A stretch of DNA of 64,000 nt from Chryseobacterium sp. C-71 (GCF_020911865.1 NZ_CP087131.1:806001-870000); one strand, 5' to 3'; numbered from the stretch's first letter, positions 20,261 to 29,500 are shown. Numbers and translations: made by a program. Notes: a model not told the origin generated them from the sequence alone.

Positions 20261-21822
20261 TATTTAAAATCTTTAGAATCTCTTCTCGGTTCTTTTACTT
20301 CCGGCCATTTTGTGATGTCTCCCTTATCATCTGATGGCATTGCTCTGCGTTCTCTGCTCGTAAATTCAGGATCTTCTGATGCCATATAAGCTAAAGTTGC
20401 GGTAAGAATCACATTATTTTTAACCTCATCAAAAACAATTTTATCATAGGTATCTTTCGTGGTATGCCAAGTATACCCGAAATATCCCCAGTTTAATGAA
20501 CTTAAAGAAAATCCGGGAACTCCTGCCGCAACGAATGAAGCGTGGTCAGAACCTCCTCCACCAGGCATTCCCGGGAAATCTGTTTTGATATGGTCACGTA
20601 CATTTTTAGGAACTGCATTCAGCCATTTTCCAATATAATCATAAGATTTTACAAAGCCTTGACCTGCAATATTAATTACTCGTCCCGTTCCGTTATCCTG
20701 ATTGAAAACTGCCTGAGTTCCTTTGATGATTTCAGGATTATCTGCCACAAAACCTCTTGAACCGTTTAATCCTTGATCTTCACTTCCCCACAATCCTACA
20801 ACAATAGTTCTCTTAGGATTCGGATAATATTTTTTTAGAATTCGCATCGTTTCAAGCATTGTTAAAACTCCCGTTCCGTTGTCTGTTGCACCCTGAGCTC
20901 CGTCCCAAGAGTCTAAGTGAGCTGAAAGTATTATATATTCGTCAGGTTTTTCTGAACCCTTAATCATCCCAAAGGTGTTGAATGTTTTGGCATCAGGAAG
21001 AACTTTAGATTGTGCATCAACCTTGATTCTGGGCTTCGTTCCCTTTTCAGCCATTCTGTAGAGCATTCCGTAATCTTCCACATCGATATCAAACATCGGG
21101 ATTTTGGAAGTTTTTGCTCCGAAAATACGATTGGCACCCATAATTCCAGTCCAGTTTGAAATCGCAATTCCCGCCGCTCCTGCTTTTTCTAAAGATTCAG
21201 GAAGCGTATTGTTATCATAACCAATATTCTTTACATAATCACGGAAGTCTTTTGCAGCCTGTTCTTTTTCGGCTTTTAATTTTTCATATAATTCAGGAGT
21301 TGCAAATTCTTTGATCTGCTCATCCGAACGACCTATTTTCTGATACTGCGCCATCAAAACAATTTTTCCCTTTGCTGAAGGAAGCCACTGATCGAATTCT
21401 GCTTTCGAAGACACTTTAGGAAGAACAATAACTTCTGCTTCCACAGCTTTTTTGGTGGAAGGACTCCAAGCTAACTGTGTTGCCGAAAGCGACTTCATTC
21501 TTGGGTACACCATATCAACATGAGTCGTTCCTCTTTGCCAGCCTTTCCAGGTTCCGAATTGCTGAAGTTTTGCATCGATTCCCCATGATTTTAATTTATC
21601 GGCTGTCCATTCATTCGATTTAAGCATTTCGGGAGTTCCGACCAAACGTGGCCCGATTCCGTCTAATAATTCGAATGCCATATCTTCCAGCTGAGAATGA
21701 TTATTCGTTTCATTGACAATACTTTCAACAATAGGATTTAATTTCTGAACGGTGGATTCCGCATGGCAAAACTGGCTCGCCAAAACGACTACAGGAACTG
21801 CAAAAAAGGTGTTTATCTTCAT
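20260..21822 (-). CDS. M28 family metallopeptidase (carboxypeptidase Q-like)
   Basis: Exported zinc peptidase of 520 residues with a signal peptide ending near CHAES. A protease-associated (PA) domain is inserted before the catalytic domain (about 130-280, AEVIVLPKVSSKAEF to NWTGIMGANR). The di-zinc M28 core shows SAHLDSWDGAQGATDNGTG (metal His and bridging Asp), WGSEDQGLNGS (catalytic/ligand acids) and PGGGGSDHASF. It likely hydrolyses peptides outside the cytoplasm for nutrition. Monocistronic, convergent with the RDD gene. Confidence 0.88.
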   Translation of the reverse strand: MKINTFFAVPVVVLASQFCHAESTVQKLNPIVESIVNETNNHSQLEDMAFELLDGIGPRLVGTPEMLKSNEWTADKLKSWGIDAKLQQFGTWKGWQRGTTHVDMVYPRMKSLSATQLAWSPSTKKAVEAEVIVLPKVSSKAEFDQWLPSAKGKIVLMAQYQKIGRSDEQIKEFATPELYEKLKAEKEQAAKDFRDYVKNIGYDNNTLPESLEKAGAAGIAISNWTGIMGANRIFGAKTSKIPMFDIDVEDYGMLYRMAEKGTKPRIKVDAQSKVLPDAKTFNTFGMIKGSEKPDEYIILSAHLDSWDGAQGATDNGTGVLTMLETMRILKKYYPNPKRTIVVGLWGSEDQGLNGSRGFVADNPEIIKGTQAVFNQDNGTGRVINIAGQGFVKSYDYIGKWLNAVPKNVRDHIKTDFPGMPGGGGSDHASFVAAGVPGFSLSSLNWGYFGYTWHTTKDTYDKIVFDEVKNNVILTATLAYMASEDPEFTSRERRAMPSDDKGDITKWPEVKEPRRDSKDFK

Positions 21823-21939
21823 ACTTTTTATTGATTGGCATAAAGATAAAGTTATTTGATGAAAATTAAAATTCTTAAATATTCTATTAATGTTTAAAGC
21901 TCATGATTGTCAATTTTCAAATCGTCATTTTTAAACAAA

Positions 21940-22020
21940 AAAAAATCTGTACAAATTTGTGTTATCAGCGGGAAGTTAATTTTATTTATCCAACAGATGA
22001 TACAGATTTGCACAGATTCT
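21940..22020. repeat. Imperfect inverted repeat of the AATCTGTGCAAATCTGT type
   Basis: The left arm AATCTGTACAAATTTGTG (from 21944) and right arm GATACAGATTTGCACAGATT (ending 22018) pair imperfectly across a roughly 30-base AT-rich centre. Its modular structure (AATCTG repeats in each arm) resembles the element at 3385-3470, so the two may belong to one family of intergenic repeats. Confidence 0.6.
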
Positions 22021-22103
22021 ATTATAACAATATCATTACTAGATGTGATAACATAACGAATTTTTCAATTATTGCTAGTTACACATTAATCACTATCAAT
22101 AAA

Positions 22104-22937
22104 CTATAGAGGATATTTTATCGCTTTATCGAGCTCAATCGGGTTGTTATATTTTCTTATGGATTCTTTTAATCTTTCATTGACTTCACGCGAGTTAGTC
22201 TGTCCTACTTGGGTTCCATCGTTCAGATAAAATTCATCATTTGATCGGGTTTGTTGCGTTGCATTTCTCAAATAATTAACGGGCGAGTCATAATATTTCA
22301 ACTTAGAATCTCTGTATTTTTGATCATCTACCGAGACGCTATTTCCCAACATATAATCGATGTATGTATTCTTAACAGGCTTTATAATCTTTTGAGTTTT
22401 TACCAGTTCAAATTTGTAATCATTTTTATCATCAAACAATTCTACAATCAAACCTGGAAGTCCGTGGAATTTATATGGCCCTTCCTGAAACGGAATATCA
22501 GCAGTAAACCAGGCAATCCAGTTTCTTCCGCCCCAACTGGTGGTTGCTTTTTGTAAATTGAGATCTTTCACCTTCTTTTTTTCGTCAGTAAGCTTCCAAT
22601 CCTGAATGTTTTTTGACGCAAGTTTCAATACCACATTTTCGAGAACATCGTAATAATCATAGTCTGCTGAACCAATTTGATGTGTGATAATATGAGAAGT
22701 ATTGAATCTGGTTCCGTTTGCGATCTGCAGATTATTGGTCACCAAAGAATCTCCTATAAAAAAATCACGAGGATAATATTTCATTGTTTCAGATTCAATA
22801 TCCAAATGATAATTTTCTTTAACGGTGGTATTTTGCGTCGAATCTTTTTTGTATTCCACATCATAAATGAAACGATACGTCTGCGCTTTAGATAAAAAAA
22901 CCGAAAAGATAAAAGCTATTACAACTAAATTTTTCAT
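22104..22937 (-). CDS. GLPGLI family protein
   Basis: An exported 277-residue protein named for the family motif, here HGLPGLIVELFDD near residues 155-167. The signal peptide ends near SKAQT. The N-terminal half begins YRFIYDVEYKKDST and the YYPRDF and WGGRNWIAWFTADIPFQEGPYKF blocks are typical. The function of the family is unknown. It starts 6 bases after the gene at 22944 ends, so the two form one operon, and proteins of this pair may work together in the envelope. Confidence 0.85.
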   Translation of the reverse strand: MKNLVVIAFIFSVFLSKAQTYRFIYDVEYKKDSTQNTTVKENYHLDIESETMKYYPRDFFIGDSLVTNNLQIANGTRFNTSHIITHQIGSADYDYYDVLENVVLKLASKNIQDWKLTDEKKKVKDLNLQKATTSWGGRNWIAWFTADIPFQEGPYKFHGLPGLIVELFDDKNDYKFELVKTQKIIKPVKNTYIDYMLGNSVSVDDQKYRDSKLKYYDSPVNYLRNATQQTRSNDEFYLNDGTQVGQTNSREVNERLKESIRKYNNPIELDKAIKYPL

Positions 22938-22943
22938 AGGATA

Positions 22944-24092
22944 TTATTTTTGGTTGATGAATTCCTGCTCTTCTTTTGAGAGTAAAACCGTTGATTCTTT
23001 ATCGTCTTTTACAGGAATATTTTCCCAAATGCTTTTAGCAAAATCTACTTTTGGGTCTAATCCTTTTTTATCAGACTTCGCAAATGTGTTGTACACAATC
23101 TCTCGCATTGCCTTTTTCACATGAGTTTCGTCTTTGTAAAACATCGTGTAATTATCAGTTTCAAATTTATTTAAAGCAGGTACATAAAGACCGTCTTTTT
23201 TATAAAAATCGAAGGTAAGAATAGCATTTCCATATTTATAATCAAACGATCTTCCGTCTGTTGAAACCTTTTTTTCGATAGGTAAATCATCCATCGCATA
23301 GTTTGCCACAAAAAACGTAATCACTTTGTCTGCTGTATTATATTTCAAATTCCCCTCTATTTTGGTGCCTCTTATAGTTTTTATTTTAAAGCTGATCAAC
23401 TGCTCACCATCTTCCTCTGAAACTAATGTTCCTGAATATTTTGCCTGGTGAGACCTTATGTTCGTAAGGGTTCGATTCAGCTCATAATTAAAGAAATAAT
23501 TCCCCATATATTCATGCTTAAACTCTTCTACTTTGGCAGAAAAAACACTGTCAGATTTATTTATTTTGAGGTATTTTACATTATTAAGCTGTAATTGCAG
23601 AATGTCGTCATATTTTTTATTATAACCGTCTTTGTAATTATACGAATTGGTTTTACTCCATAATTTAGCTTCAGAAATGGACATAAAATGGAGCTTATTA
23701 TTATCAAAAGCCTTCTGCTTCATCACCACATCGTATATCGAAGGCTCATCATAATAACGTTTGTGATAATTTTTAAAAACATCTTCAAAAAGCTTTTTGA
23801 TATCTACACTGACGATTTTCACTTCTTCAATATCTTTAAAAGCAGGCTGAAGCTTGATTACAGAGCTAAAGTTCTTAATCTTTTCTTTTTTGAAACCAGA
23901 CGCAGAAACTTCAAAATCTTTAGAACTCTCATCGACAGGTGCAAAACCATCTTCGTTGGTATAAAGCAATTGATTTGGTAAAAGAATCCTTGCATTGGCG
24001 ATTGGTTGACCGTTTTCAGAATCGACAATCTGGATTTTCTGAGCAGAAAGAACTGCTGATAAAAAGACAAACAGATAAGAAATATGTTTCAT
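22944..24092 (-). CDS. Exported CarboxypepD_reg-like domain protein
   Basis: A 382-residue protein with a signal peptide (cleavage near LSAQK) followed by a short carboxypeptidase-regulatory-like beta domain (IQIVDSENGQPIANARI, about 20-90). The rest (about 110-380) has alternating strands and polar linkers with no recognised catalytic motif. It lies directly upstream of the GLPGLI gene in the same operon. Similar proteins occur widely in Flavobacteriia and are annotated as hypothetical. Confidence 0.65.
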   Translation of the reverse strand: MKHISYLFVFLSAVLSAQKIQIVDSENGQPIANARILLPNQLLYTNEDGFAPVDESSKDFEVSASGFKKEKIKNFSSVIKLQPAFKDIEEVKIVSVDIKKLFEDVFKNYHKRYYDEPSIYDVVMKQKAFDNNKLHFMSISEAKLWSKTNSYNYKDGYNKKYDDILQLQLNNVKYLKINKSDSVFSAKVEEFKHEYMGNYFFNYELNRTLTNIRSHQAKYSGTLVSEEDGEQLISFKIKTIRGTKIEGNLKYNTADKVITFFVANYAMDDLPIEKKVSTDGRSFDYKYGNAILTFDFYKKDGLYVPALNKFETDNYTMFYKDETHVKKAMREIVYNTFAKSDKKGLDPKVDFAKSIWENIPVKDDKESTVLLSKEEQEFINQK

Positions 24093-24216
24093 AATAAACT
24101 CCGCTATTGGTTATTAGCGGAGCAAATATAAATTCAAAACAGGTTACATTTCAATGCAGTTTGATATATTTAATATTATTTGTGAATATTTAATTTTCTT
24201 TAACGGTTTTCTACAC

Positions 24217-25359
24217 TTATTCAACCTCAAATATGGCCTGAATTTCTACCGAAGAATTCACAGGAATTGATGAAGCACCCAACGTAGCTCTTGCATGTTT
24301 TCCCTTTTCACCAAAAACATCCACTGCAAGATCTGAAGCGACATTCATCAAATCTGCATGTTTCGTGTAGTCGTTTTTTGTATTGAAAATTCCGGTGAGC
24401 TGAACAACTTTTTTTACTTTGTCTAAATCTCCGTTCACAGCTTCTTTCAACACTGCCAAAACATTCAGCATCGTCTGTTTTGTAGCTTCTTTCACCTGAT
24501 TTTCATCAACTGAAACTTCTAATTTCCCCGGATGTAAAATTTTACCGTCTTTCAAAGCCACCTGATTAATGAAAACCAAATTTCCTGATCTTACAAACGG
24601 CTGATAATTTCCTGCAGGCTTTGGAACGCTGGGCAGCATGATGTTTTTCTTTTTTAAAACTGCATCAACAGTTTCTGTTTTTAAAGCTTCCTTCATAACT
24701 TTCTTTTGAAAAGTACCTTTCAATGCTGAGACAACTTTCGTAAAATTCTCACCCTGAATTCTGACTAAAGTCTTTTCATTTTCACTTGGCCGCTGCACAT
24801 TTTTTACTGAAGCTAAACTCGTTACTCCCAATACCGTATTTCCCTGCGGAATCGTAGAATCTATTTTGTCATTACCACGAATACCGTTTGAAACCAAGAC
24901 CATCCCGTGAACTGCAAGGCTGTTCCAAAATGCCTGAACAGCCAGTTCGTTTCCTGCTCCGCTTCCTGCAGACATAAAAACGGTTGCAGGCATTCCTTCC
25001 AACTCATGATGCGTCCATAGATCAACCGTTTTAGCAAGAAATTCGCTCATTCCGGTACTTATATTTCCGAAATAAACGGGTGAACCAAAGGCGATTCCGT
25101 CATACGAAGCTAAGTCGTCAACCGTTGCAACCGGAATATCTTTCAACTTTTCATGTGATGATGATTTTACAAGTTTAATGGTTGCTTTGGTGTTTCCATC
25201 AGTTTCAATTCCTTTAGAAATCTCTTTTGCCAGTTCGTAAGTTCCGCCATTATCTGAATGAATCAAAACCAATACTTTTGTTTTATTGTCTTGTGCCAGC
25301 ATAATATTTGTGATTAAAAATAAAAGAATGAATGTAAAAATTCCTTTTGTCTTTTTCAT
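24217..25359 (-). CDS. Exported flavodoxin-RidA fusion protein
   Basis: A 380-residue protein of unusual make-up. A signal peptide (about 1-22, ending MLAQ) precedes a flavodoxin/WrbA-like FMN-binding domain (about 27-190): phosphate loop HSDNGGTYELA, FGSPVYFGN and VFMSAGSGAG. After a linker, residues about 245-380 form a RidA/YjgF domain (FVRSGNLVFINQVAL to HARATLGASSIPVNSSVEIQAIFEVE). The RidA arginine that binds the substrate carboxylate is present in ARATLGA. The start is the only ATG that gives a signal peptide. It is divergent from an AraC-type regulator 68 bases away. The pairing suggests quinone or flavin redox chemistry coupled to handling of reactive imines outside the cytoplasm, but this is inference. 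Confidence 0.75.
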   Translation of the reverse strand: MKKTKGIFTFILLFLITNIMLAQDNKTKVLVLIHSDNGGTYELAKEISKGIETDGNTKATIKLVKSSSHEKLKDIPVATVDDLASYDGIAFGSPVYFGNISTGMSEFLAKTVDLWTHHELEGMPATVFMSAGSGAGNELAVQAFWNSLAVHGMVLVSNGIRGNDKIDSTIPQGNTVLGVTSLASVKNVQRPSENEKTLVRIQGENFTKVVSALKGTFQKKVMKEALKTETVDAVLKKKNIMLPSVPKPAGNYQPFVRSGNLVFINQVALKDGKILHPGKLEVSVDENQVKEATKQTMLNVLAVLKEAVNGDLDKVKKVVQLTGIFNTKNDYTKHADLMNVASDLAVDVFGEKGKHARATLGASSIPVNSSVEIQAIFEVE

Positions 25360-25427
25360 GAAAATTTTAAAATAATTGATGGTACAAAATTAAGAAGGCT
25401 ATTTTCATTAATTTTGCCAAAAACAAT

Positions 25428-26240
25428 ATGCAAAACGCCAAAACCAAATGCAGTTTATCGGAAGATCTTCCGGGATATTTTTCTGATTCTGTTGATAAAG
25501 ACATCTATGTTTGGTACGAACAAGACTGGAAGCATGATGATTATGAGCACTTTCACGAACGTTCTCAGCTTACTTTTGTAGAAGAAGGTTATCAGTATTT
25601 TCATATTGATCAAAAAATATATCTCGTACCTCAGAATCATGTTATTTGGATTCCAGGTTCAAAAAAACACCGAATTACTTCAGAATCTGAAACTGTAAAG
25701 CTGATGGTTGTTTTATTTAAAAAAGATTTAGAGAATAATTTCTACAAAGAAGTACATGTGTTTCCGGCACCTCCGGTTTTAAAAGAAATGCTGCTTTACG
25801 CTTCAAAATGGAACAAATTGCTGACTGAAGATGCAGAACAAAGTACTTTTATGAACGCAATTCTCACAAGTCTACCTAATTTTTGCAATGAAACTAATTT
25901 CCTTCAGATTCCGGCGCCTGTAGATTCGAGGCTGACGGCAGTTTGCAATTTTATTAATGTCAATTTTAAACAGCACTTAAGTATTGAAGATTTAGCTGAA
26001 AAAGGAAATATGTCTGCAAGAAGTCTACAAAGAATTTTTAAATCTGAAACTGGAATCAGCCTGAAGAAATATATTCAGTTGATCAGAATTGTGAAAAGTG
26101 TAGAACTGATTGATTCGAAACAATTCACATTAAGCGAAATTGCCTTTAAAGTAGGTTACAAAAGTCTCTCTGCTTTTACATCATCTTATTTGTCTGTGAT
26201 GAAACGAAGACCTAAAGTAAATAAAACTTTGAAAAATTGA
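25428..26240 (+). CDS. AraC family regulator with N-terminal cupin
   Basis: A 270-residue regulator. The N-terminal cupin (about 30-110) shows HFHERSQLTFVEEGYQYFHI and the HVIWIPGSKKHRI segment. The C-terminal double HTH (about 165-265) shows LSIEDLAEKGNMSARSLQR and FTLSEIAFKVGYKSLSAF. It is transcribed divergently from the flavodoxin-RidA gene with a 68-base shared promoter region, so that gene is its most likely target. A bidirectional terminator follows. Confidence 0.88.
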   Translation: MQNAKTKCSLSEDLPGYFSDSVDKDIYVWYEQDWKHDDYEHFHERSQLTFVEEGYQYFHIDQKIYLVPQNHVIWIPGSKKHRITSESETVKLMVVLFKKDLENNFYKEVHVFPAPPVLKEMLLYASKWNKLLTEDAEQSTFMNAILTSLPNFCNETNFLQIPAPVDSRLTAVCNFINVNFKQHLSIEDLAEKGNMSARSLQRIFKSETGISLKKYIQLIRIVKSVELIDSKQFTLSEIAFKVGYKSLSAFTSSYLSVMKRRPKVNKTLKN

Positions 26241-26246
26241 GTTAAA

Positions 26247-26272
26247 AAAAAGCCGGCTAAAAAAGCCGGCCG
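26247..26272. terminator. Bidirectional terminator (GCCGGC stem)
   Basis: GCCGGCT and AGCCGGC pair around a short A-rich loop, with A-runs on the left and in the loop. It lies between the convergent AraC and histone-like genes. Confidence 0.8.
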
Positions 26273-26280
26273 AGTCTGTA

Positions 26281-26457
26281 TTATTTTTTAGATTCTTCTA
26301 CAGAAACTTTTCTGAATTCTTTGAACAATTTGCTCAATTCTAAAGCAGATTTACGAGCTCTAGTACCCGCTGCCTTGTTTCCTTTTTCTGATTGTTGGTT
26401 TGCTTCAGTTGCAAACGCTTCGAATTCTGCGTTGATTTTTTCAATAAGTTCTTTCAT
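26281..26457 (-). CDS. Histone H1-like protein (Hc1 family), 58 residues
   Basis: A small gene on the minus strand from ATG at 26457 to TAA at 26281-26283. The product begins MKELIEKINAEFEAFATEAN, continues with KGNKAAGTRARKSALELSK and ends RKVSVEESKK. This matches the short histone H1-like/Hc1 protein of Bacteroidetes, in which the RARKSALELSKLFKEFRK core is highly conserved. It is predicted to be a helical, basic nucleoid-associated protein. A strong terminator follows its stop codon. Confidence 0.85.
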   Translation of the reverse strand: MKELIEKINAEFEAFATEANQQSEKGNKAAGTRARKSALELSKLFKEFRKVSVEESKK

Positions 26458-26663
26458 GTCTATAAAAATTTAGGGTGCAAATATATGTTTTCAGATGCAT
26501 CCAGCCTAACATTGATGAAAAAATTTAATGTTAAACGTGAATTATTTAATTTAAATCTTAAAAATCACCCCTTTCTTCTATAAAAACTCATTGATAAATG
26601 GCTTAATTAGTGATTTATAATCTAAATTTGGTAGATTTATAAACATTCTAAGTATCATTAACA

Positions 26664-27195
26664 ATGAAATTTCTCTTAACCCATCAGGAAACCGACAGAC
26701 TCAGATTCAGAAAATTGGAACATTCTGATTTTGAAATTTGGATGGAACTATTTAAGGATGAAGAAACTACAAAGCTTCTTGGGATGTCTGAGTTTAAAAA
26801 TGCCGAAGAATGGGTTTGAATGGACTTTTCATCGTTATGAAAATGATCTCGGCGGGCAAAACGCTCTCATCTCCAAAGAAACCAATCAGTTAGTCGGTCA
26901 ATGCGGACTTTTGGTACGGGAAATCGAAAATAAATTTGAACTTGAAATCGCCTATTCTATTCTTCCCAATTTCAGAAAAAAAGGTTTTGCGCTTGAAAGT
27001 GCTATGAAATGTAAAGAATTTGCTTTTGAAAATAATTTTCATGATCGATTAATCTCAATGATTTTTCCGGAAAATGAAAACTCCAAGAAAGTCGCCGCAA
27101 AAAACGGAATGACTTTGTATAAAAAGACAATTTACAATCATAAAGAAATGGATGTTTTTGCAATTACAAAGGAAGAATTTGATGAAAGTAGGTAA
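26664..27195 (+). pseudogene. GNAT family N-acetyltransferase, frameshifted
   Basis: The reading frame starts at ATG 26664 (MKFLLTHQETDRLRFRKL, a typical RimJ-like GNAT beginning) and stops after 51 residues at TGA 26817-26819. The remainder of the domain continues in the next frame from about 26815 to 27195, including VGQCGLLVREIENKFELE and the acetyl-CoA loop region PNFRKKGFALESAMK. Removing one G from the GGG at 26812-26814 would restore a single product of about 176 residues (EEWFEW across the join). It is either a real frameshift or a sequencing error in a short homopolymer. Confidence 0.8.
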
Positions 27196-27214
27196 TAATG
27201 TTATTTTGAGAAAA

Positions 27215-27790
27215 CTATTCATCTTTATTCAACATACTCTTTAGGCTTCGGTTTAAGCTTCTCACCGAAACTCCAAGATAGGCTGCCATATTTTCTTTCG
27301 AAATTTTTATGTCCTGTTCAGATTGAAGTTCTAATAACCTGTTTAGACTTTCCTCCACTGTGTAAAGTTGCTGGTACGAGGCGCGCGATGAAGTATTGGA
27401 TATGCGTTCTGCAAAAACATTTAACAAAAACCAATTGAAAACAATATCTTCTTTTAAAAGTTTTCTGAAATAAGGAATTGAGATGGAATAAACTTTTACC
27501 GCTGTCAGTGCTTCAATCGTACATAATGCTTTTACTTCACGAATGCTTTCTAACTCGCCAATAATTTCTCCACTGCCGGAAAATTCAAGGATATATTCTT
27601 TCCGGTTTTTCTCAGTCAGACTGCATTTTACAATACCTTCTCTCAAAAGCATTACCTTGTTAACCTCTTCATTTTGAGATACCAGTAACTCCCCTGCCTC
27701 AAAAGATCTTACAATAATATCTTCTTTGCGGTTTTGCTTCTCATAAAGATCACTTACATAAGCCAAAAATGACTGATTGGTTCTTAACAT
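27215..27790 (-). CDS. Crp/Fnr family transcriptional regulator
   Basis: A 191-residue protein with an N-terminal cyclic-nucleotide-binding-like beta-roll (about 15-120: IIVRSFEAGELLVSQNEEVNKVMLLREGIVKC) and a short C-terminal winged HTH (about 145-191: ISKENMAAYLGVSVRSLNRSLK). The second half of the wing is brief, so the C-terminus is shorter than in classic Crp. No conserved Fnr cysteines are present. It is divergent from the chloramphenicol-acetyltransferase-like gene at 27917 with 126 bases between starts, and probably regulates it. Confidence 0.82.
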   Translation of the reverse strand: MLRTNQSFLAYVSDLYEKQNRKEDIIVRSFEAGELLVSQNEEVNKVMLLREGIVKCSLTEKNRKEYILEFSGSGEIIGELESIREVKALCTIEALTAVKVYSISIPYFRKLLKEDIVFNWFLLNVFAERISNTSSRASYQQLYTVEESLNRLLELQSEQDIKISKENMAAYLGVSVRSLNRSLKSMLNKDE

Positions 27791-27916
27791 TTGATGTCAG
27801 GGACAAATGTCCTTTTTATTGTTTTGGGTATTTAAGAATTTTGCTGCTGTAAAACATGCAAATATAGAAAAACAATCAATTTTTTTTTTTCGAAATAACA
27901 ATAATAAATAATAAAA

Positions 27917-28543
27917 ATGAAGACATTAATAACAATCAACGAATGGGATCGTAAAGAACAATACCTTTTTTTCTCTCAGTTTGAAGAGCCTTTTTTCGGA
28001 ACAACGGTGAGCGTAGATTGTACGAAAGCTTACCAAGCTGCCAAAGAAAAAAATCAATCGTTTTTCCTCTATTATCTTTACAGAGCCATAAAAGCGGCTA
28101 ATGAAATTGAAAATTTCAGATATCGAATTGTTGAAAATAAGCCATTTCTTTATGATGTTATTCACGCTTCAGCAACAATCAACCGTCCAAACAATACTTT
28201 TGGTTTTTCATATATCGATTTTGATTCTGATGAGTCTGTTTTTCAAAAAATAGCCAAAAACGAAATTGAAAGGGTGAAATCATCCAATACCTTGCTTCCG
28301 GCAAAAGGAGGAGATAATGTTATTCATTTTTCTGCTGTTCCTTGGTTAAATTTTACTTCGATTTCACATGCAAGAAAATTTTCTATTTCAGACAGCTGCC
28401 CGAAAATTTCATTTGGAAAAATGATGGATGCAAATGGCATTAAAACAATGAACGTTTCAATTCATGGGCATCATGCCTTAATGGATGGCTATCATGTCGG
28501 GCTTTTTACTGAAAGATTTCAGATGTTGATGGATGAAGATTAA
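27917..28543 (+). CDS. Chloramphenicol acetyltransferase-like protein (CatA family)
   Basis: A 208-residue homologue of class A chloramphenicol O-acetyltransferases, trimeric enzymes that use acetyl-CoA. The active-site segment is HHALMDGYH at 185-193, which aligns with the HHAVCDGFH motif, so H186 and D190 correspond to the catalytic His and the structural Asp. The N-terminal segment (FFGTTVSVDCTKAY, SFFLYYLYRAIKAAN) also fits. Chromosomal copies in Bacteroidota often have unknown or weak activity on the drug, so resistance should not be assumed from this sequence alone. Probable regulator: the divergent Crp/Fnr gene. Confidence 0.85.
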   Translation: MKTLITINEWDRKEQYLFFSQFEEPFFGTTVSVDCTKAYQAAKEKNQSFFLYYLYRAIKAANEIENFRYRIVENKPFLYDVIHASATINRPNNTFGFSYIDFDSDESVFQKIAKNEIERVKSSNTLLPAKGGDNVIHFSAVPWLNFTSISHARKFSISDSCPKISFGKMMDANGIKTMNVSIHGHHALMDGYHVGLFTERFQMLMDED

Positions 28544-28565
28544 TTTAAATAAAATAATTATTATC

Positions 28566-28618
28566 GATTCAAACGTGAATTGATTTAGAAATACTTAAAA
28601 TTAATTTACGTTTGAATC
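28566..28618. terminator. Inverted repeat between convergent CAT-like and EamA genes
   Basis: GATTCAAACGTGAATT and AATTTACGTTTGAATC pair over 16 bases with one mismatch across a 21-base loop. The right arm overlaps the last codons of the EamA gene. It probably ends transcription from both sides, though no long T-run is present. Confidence 0.5.
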
Positions 28619-29500
28619 TTTTATTTTAAAGATCTGGTTGCCATTAAATACAATCACAGCCAAGAAAATAAGTGCATAAGAAAATATCTGCAAAATACCC
28701 AAAGGCTCATGATAAACAACTCCAGCCAATACAAAAGCGATTATAGGATTGATATTTAAAATCATTCCTACTTTTGACGAAGCTATTCCGCTTAATGCAA
28801 ATAAATTCAGCAATAATGGAACAATGGTGTAAAGTACAGCGATGATTTCAACATAGAAATAAAATTTAAAATCTGTAGGAATCGGTCCTGAGAAAGCTGG
28901 AAAAAATGGAATTAAAATAAACGCTGATAAGAGTATGTGAAAATTGAGAACCAAAAACTTATCAAACTTGGTATTTTTGTTTTGGCTGATCAAATAAGCA
29001 GCGTAAGTAAAACCGATTAGACTGCTATAAAACATATCAATCATATTGGCATAAGAAAGAAACACACACCCTATACAACTCAGAAATACCGATAGCCATT
29101 GCATTTTTGACAATTTATCACGCAGCAGAAAATAAGCAAGTATGGTGGTAATAATCGGGCAAACCAAATAAGCTACAGAAGTCGCCCGCACACTTACATG
29201 ATTCATCACATAAATGAATGAAAACCAATTTGCTGTCAACAAAATACTGCTTCCAACATTTAAAACAATCATTTCTCTTCTGCTCTTTTTCGGTAGAGAC
29301 TTAAAAAAAATTACATTATTCTTTATTTTTTCTCTTTTGAAAGCTACAGAAACTACCGTCATAATAATGGCACAGCTGAAGACACGATAAAAAAGAATAT
29401 CCAGTGATGGGTATGAATGCAGTGGCTTTAAAACCAAACTAAATGTTCCCCAAATAGAAAATGCAAGTATTGCAGCTAAGTAATATTTTAGATTATTCAA
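28601..29500 (-). CDS. EamA/DMT family permease
   Basis: An inner-membrane protein of 299 residues with about ten hydrophobic helices arranged as two EamA repeats. The first repeat begins YLAAILAFSIWGTFSLVLKPL and the second contains SLIGFTYAAYLISQN. The family exports or imports metabolites; RarD- and RhaT-like members are known. The substrate is unknown. The protein belongs to the same superfamily as RhaT at 54770 but is not close to it. It stands alone with a promoter facing the gene at 29654. Confidence 0.85.
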   Translation of the reverse strand: MNNLKYYLAAILAFSIWGTFSLVLKPLHSYPSLDILFYRVFSCAIIMTVVSVAFKREKIKNNVIFFKSLPKKSRREMIVLNVGSSILLTANWFSFIYVMNHVSVRATSVAYLVCPIITTILAYFLLRDKLSKMQWLSVFLSCIGCVFLSYANMIDMFYSSLIGFTYAAYLISQNKNTKFDKFLVLNFHILLSAFILIPFFPAFSGPIPTDFKFYFYVEIIAVLYTIVPLLLNLFALSGIASSKVGMILNINPIIAFVLAGVVYHEPLGILQIFSYALIFLAVIVFNGNQIFKIKDSNVN

